Positions 22,593 to 24,281 of a stretch of 24,281 nucleotides of DNA are shown here, in pieces; position 1 is the stretch's first letter, and each line of letters opens with the position of its first letter. Position numbers and translations under genes: made by a program. Source of the DNA: VGXO01 sp964614695 (GTDB lineage: Bacteria; Planctomycetota; Phycisphaerae; Phycisphaerales; SM1A02). Under the pieces are notes generated by a model that saw only the letters and a program-made list of their open reading frames with translations, did no database searches and was not told the origin of the DNA. The stretch lies in assembly GCA_964614695.1 (NCBI GenBank), contig CAZTMB010000040.1:1-24281 (forward strand), in the 5' to 3' direction.

Positions 22593-23969
22593 TCACGGCT
22601 CCGCGCAGCCCCACTCGGCAACGTTGCCGACCGCGGCGCCGCCGGCGAGGTCGAAGATGCCGGCGGCGATGAGCGAGGGCGAGCCGCCGTCGTCGACGAC
22701 TGCGAACGCATCGACGCGGGCGCCTGCGAAGGTCGCGGCGATGCCCGCGCCGAGCGCCGACCAGTTCGTGCCGTCCCACTTCGCCACCCGATTCGCGGCC
22801 ACCCCGCCCGCGCTCGTGAAGCCGCCGCCCGCGTAGAGCGCCGGACCCGCGCCGTCGTCGAAGACGGCAAGCGCGGTGACGGTCCCGTCCATGCCCGATC
22901 CAAGCGCCGACCACGCGCTGCCGTCCCACTTGGCGATGCGAGCGACGGTCGTCTTGCCCACCGTCAGAAACGTTCCGCCCACATAGAGCGCCGGGCCCGA
23001 GCCGTCGTCGAAGACCGCGAGCGCGTTCGCGGTGCCGCTCGTTCCCGACGCGAGCGCCGACCAGTTGGCGCCGTCCCACTTGGCAACCAGCGAGCCCGGC
23101 TCGCCGCCGACCGTCGTGAAGAAGCCGGCGGCGTAGAGGGCCGGACCGGTGCCGTCGTCGAAGACCACGAGCGCATTCACGATGCCGTCGGTGCCGCCAA
23201 AGCCAGACCACGCATCGCCGTCCCATCTCGCGATCGACGGCGCCGCCACGCCGCCGGCGTTCGTGAAGCTGCCGCCCGCGTAGAGCGCGGGGCCAGTGCC
23301 GTCATCGAAGACGCACAGCGCATTCACCTGCACGAAGCTTCCGACGAAGCCGCTTCCGAGCGGAGACCACGCGCTGCCGTCCCATCGCGCGATCCGGTTG
23401 ACCGTCTCGCCGCCCGCGGTGGCGAAGCTGCCGCCGACATAGAGCGCCGTGCCCGAGCCATCGTCGAAGCCGGCGAGGCATCGCACCGCGTTGTTGACGC
23501 CGCCGCCGACCTCGGACCACGCGGTGCCGTTCCACTGCGCGATGCGCCCGATCGGCGTGGCGCCCGACGCCGTGAAGGATCCGCCCGCGTAGAGCGACGC
23601 TCCTGAATCGAGGTCGACCAGGGCGAGCGACCGCACGCCCGCGTTCAGGCCCGTCGCGCCGATCGTGTCGATCCATCCGAACGAGTCGCATCCGCTCGGG
23701 CAGGCGCCCCACGCGCCGAGCAGGATCGAGAGGTCCGGTCCATCGACAACACCGTCGCCGGTCAGGTCCGCCGGGCAGGGGCCTTTCGCCGGGCACGGTC
23801 CCCACGCGCCGAGCAGGATCGCGAGATCGGTGCCGTCGACGACGCCGCTGCCGTCGAGGTCTCCCGGGCAGAATGACGCGCCGCCGCCAAGCGCGGAGAT
23901 CGTGCACGCGGATGCGGCGGCGACGGCGACGAACGAAGACCCGAAGCGAACGAAGCGATCGCGATGCAT
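22593..23969 (-). CDS. Secreted dockerin-like protein with seven propeller-type repeats (second paralogue)
   Basis: The product is 458 aa. A signal peptide covers about 1-32. Two calcium loops follow directly at 34-94 (DLDGSGVVDGTDLAILLGAWGPC and DLTGDGVVDGPDLSILLGAWGAC), so the dockerin-like pair is N-terminal. Seven repeats of about 47-52 aa then run to the end, each with a DDGxGPALYxGGxF core and an IAKWDGSAWSALGSG strand; repeats 1 and 7 are the most divergent. The protein ends AEWGCAEP. It shares this whole plan with the 954-2588 product but lacks the extra beta-sandwich between loops and repeats. The ATG at 23969 has GGAG 7 bases upstream. A seven-bladed beta-propeller that binds calcium at its N-terminus and is exported is the best structural reading; the biological role is not known. 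Confidence 0.88.
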   Translation of the reverse strand: MHRDRFVRFGSSFVAVAAASACTISALGGGASFCPGDLDGSGVVDGTDLAILLGAWGPCPAKGPCPADLTGDGVVDGPDLSILLGAWGACPSGCDSFGWIDTIGATGLNAGVRSLALVDLDSGASLYAGGSFTASGATPIGRIAQWNGTAWSEVGGGVNNAVRCLAGFDDGSGTALYVGGSFATAGGETVNRIARWDGSAWSPLGSGFVGSFVQVNALCVFDDGTGPALYAGGSFTNAGGVAAPSIARWDGDAWSGFGGTDGIVNALVVFDDGTGPALYAAGFFTTVGGEPGSLVAKWDGANWSALASGTSGTANALAVFDDGSGPALYVGGTFLTVGKTTVARIAKWDGSAWSALGSGMDGTVTALAVFDDGAGPALYAGGGFTSAGGVAANRVAKWDGTNWSALGAGIAATFAGARVDAFAVVDDGGSPSLIAAGIFDLAGGAAVGNVAEWGCAEP

Positions 23970-24170
23970 GGCTCGACTCCCCTGACTCGATGGACGACAG
24001 CGGCGACCTCGCCCGAGTCTGGTCGAAGGTACTTGGCGCGGGGGAGGCGTTTCAAGATCCAAGTCGATCGATTGGACCGTTGGACGAGCTGGCGCGTCCG
24101 GTCGGGCCTGGATCGTCGCGCGTCACTTCGCGTCGCGAATCGCGATCGGTGCGAGGGGGCCGCAAGCACG

Positions 24171-24281
24171 ATGGCTGCGGCGACCTCCGTCGCGAGGCCG
24201 TCCGCCCTCGAGCGGGATCGCCGGGCCTCGCGGCTCTCCTGCGGGCTCGATCGATTCCTCAAGGAACTGGAGTCCCTCGGC
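24171..24281 (+). CDS. Possible start of a gene cut by the window edge
   Basis: An ATG at 24171 opens a frame of 37 codons that runs to the edge without a stop (MAAATSVARPSALERD...FLKELESLG). The first part is basic and the last part could be the beginning of a helix. There is no strong ribosome binding site. It is divergent from the seven-repeat gene. Too little is present to name a family, and chance is possible in GC-rich DNA. Confidence 0.3.
   Translation, partial: MAAATSVARPSALERDRRASRLSCGLDRFLKELESLG

Noticed and set aside
22830..23600. Regularly spaced DNA repeats in the second seven-repeat gene, considered as CRISPR
   Set aside because: Same explanation: coding repeats in an intact reading frame.

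Overview
The window looks like a scaffold piece from a marine-type planctomycete, most likely of the class Phycisphaerae. The evidence is the very high GC content, the weak or absent Shine-Dalgarno sites on several genes, and four secreted proteins carrying the short paired calcium-loop (dockerin-like) repeats typical of that group (D-x-D/N-x-D-G-x-V-D-x-x-D-L...W-G-x-C). A run of 100 Ns at 2649-2748 is flanked on both sides by the same 55 bases, so the sequence is a draft assembly, possibly metagenomic, and the gap is probably not real.

Layout. From 25 to 17001 every recognised gene is on the minus strand. Reading in the direction of transcription (right to left) they are: a TPP-dependent 2-keto-acid decarboxylase (15325-17001); a three-gene run of a DUF4239 membrane protein, a CadD-family transporter and a protein with a histone-H1-like tail joined to a beta-helix (14765 down to 12129); a secreted GH29 alpha-L-fucosidase (10092-11981) with a clear palindromic operator candidate; an unrecognised multi-pass membrane protein (8561-9733); a small membrane-anchored His-rich protein (7734-8192); a SAM methyltransferase (6807-7631); a coupled ChlI/MoxR-like AAA+ ATPase and VWA protein (5058-6542 and 3316-5061, four-base overlap); a secreted seven-repeat dockerin-like protein (954-2588); and a DJ-1/PfpI-family lipoprotein (25-849).

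To the right, a zinc glycerol dehydrogenase (17459-18565, plus) is divergent from the decarboxylase across a 457-base region with direct repeats, a hairpin and a 9-bp tandem array. Then come a short hibernation-promoting factor (18730-19047, minus), a secreted HAF-repeat protein with a C-terminal dockerin-like pair (19328-20485, minus), a small membrane protein (20807-21076, minus), a secreted dockerin-like protein (21557-22423, plus), a second seven-repeat protein paralogous to the one at 954-2588 (22593-23969, minus), and a possible gene start cut by the right edge.

How the genes work together. The window is mostly ordinary chromosome with several short operons rather than one large system. 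The clearest functional units are the AAA+/VWA pair, the DUF4239-Cad-beta-helix run, and the divergent decarboxylase/glycerol dehydrogenase pair. The best candidates for something undescribed are the basic-tail/beta-helix protein translated directly behind a cation transporter, and the set of secreted proteins with seven internal repeats and dockerin-like tags placed at either end, for which no cohesin or anchoring partner is visible here. No tRNA, rRNA, insertion sequence, prophage or CRISPR array was seen.
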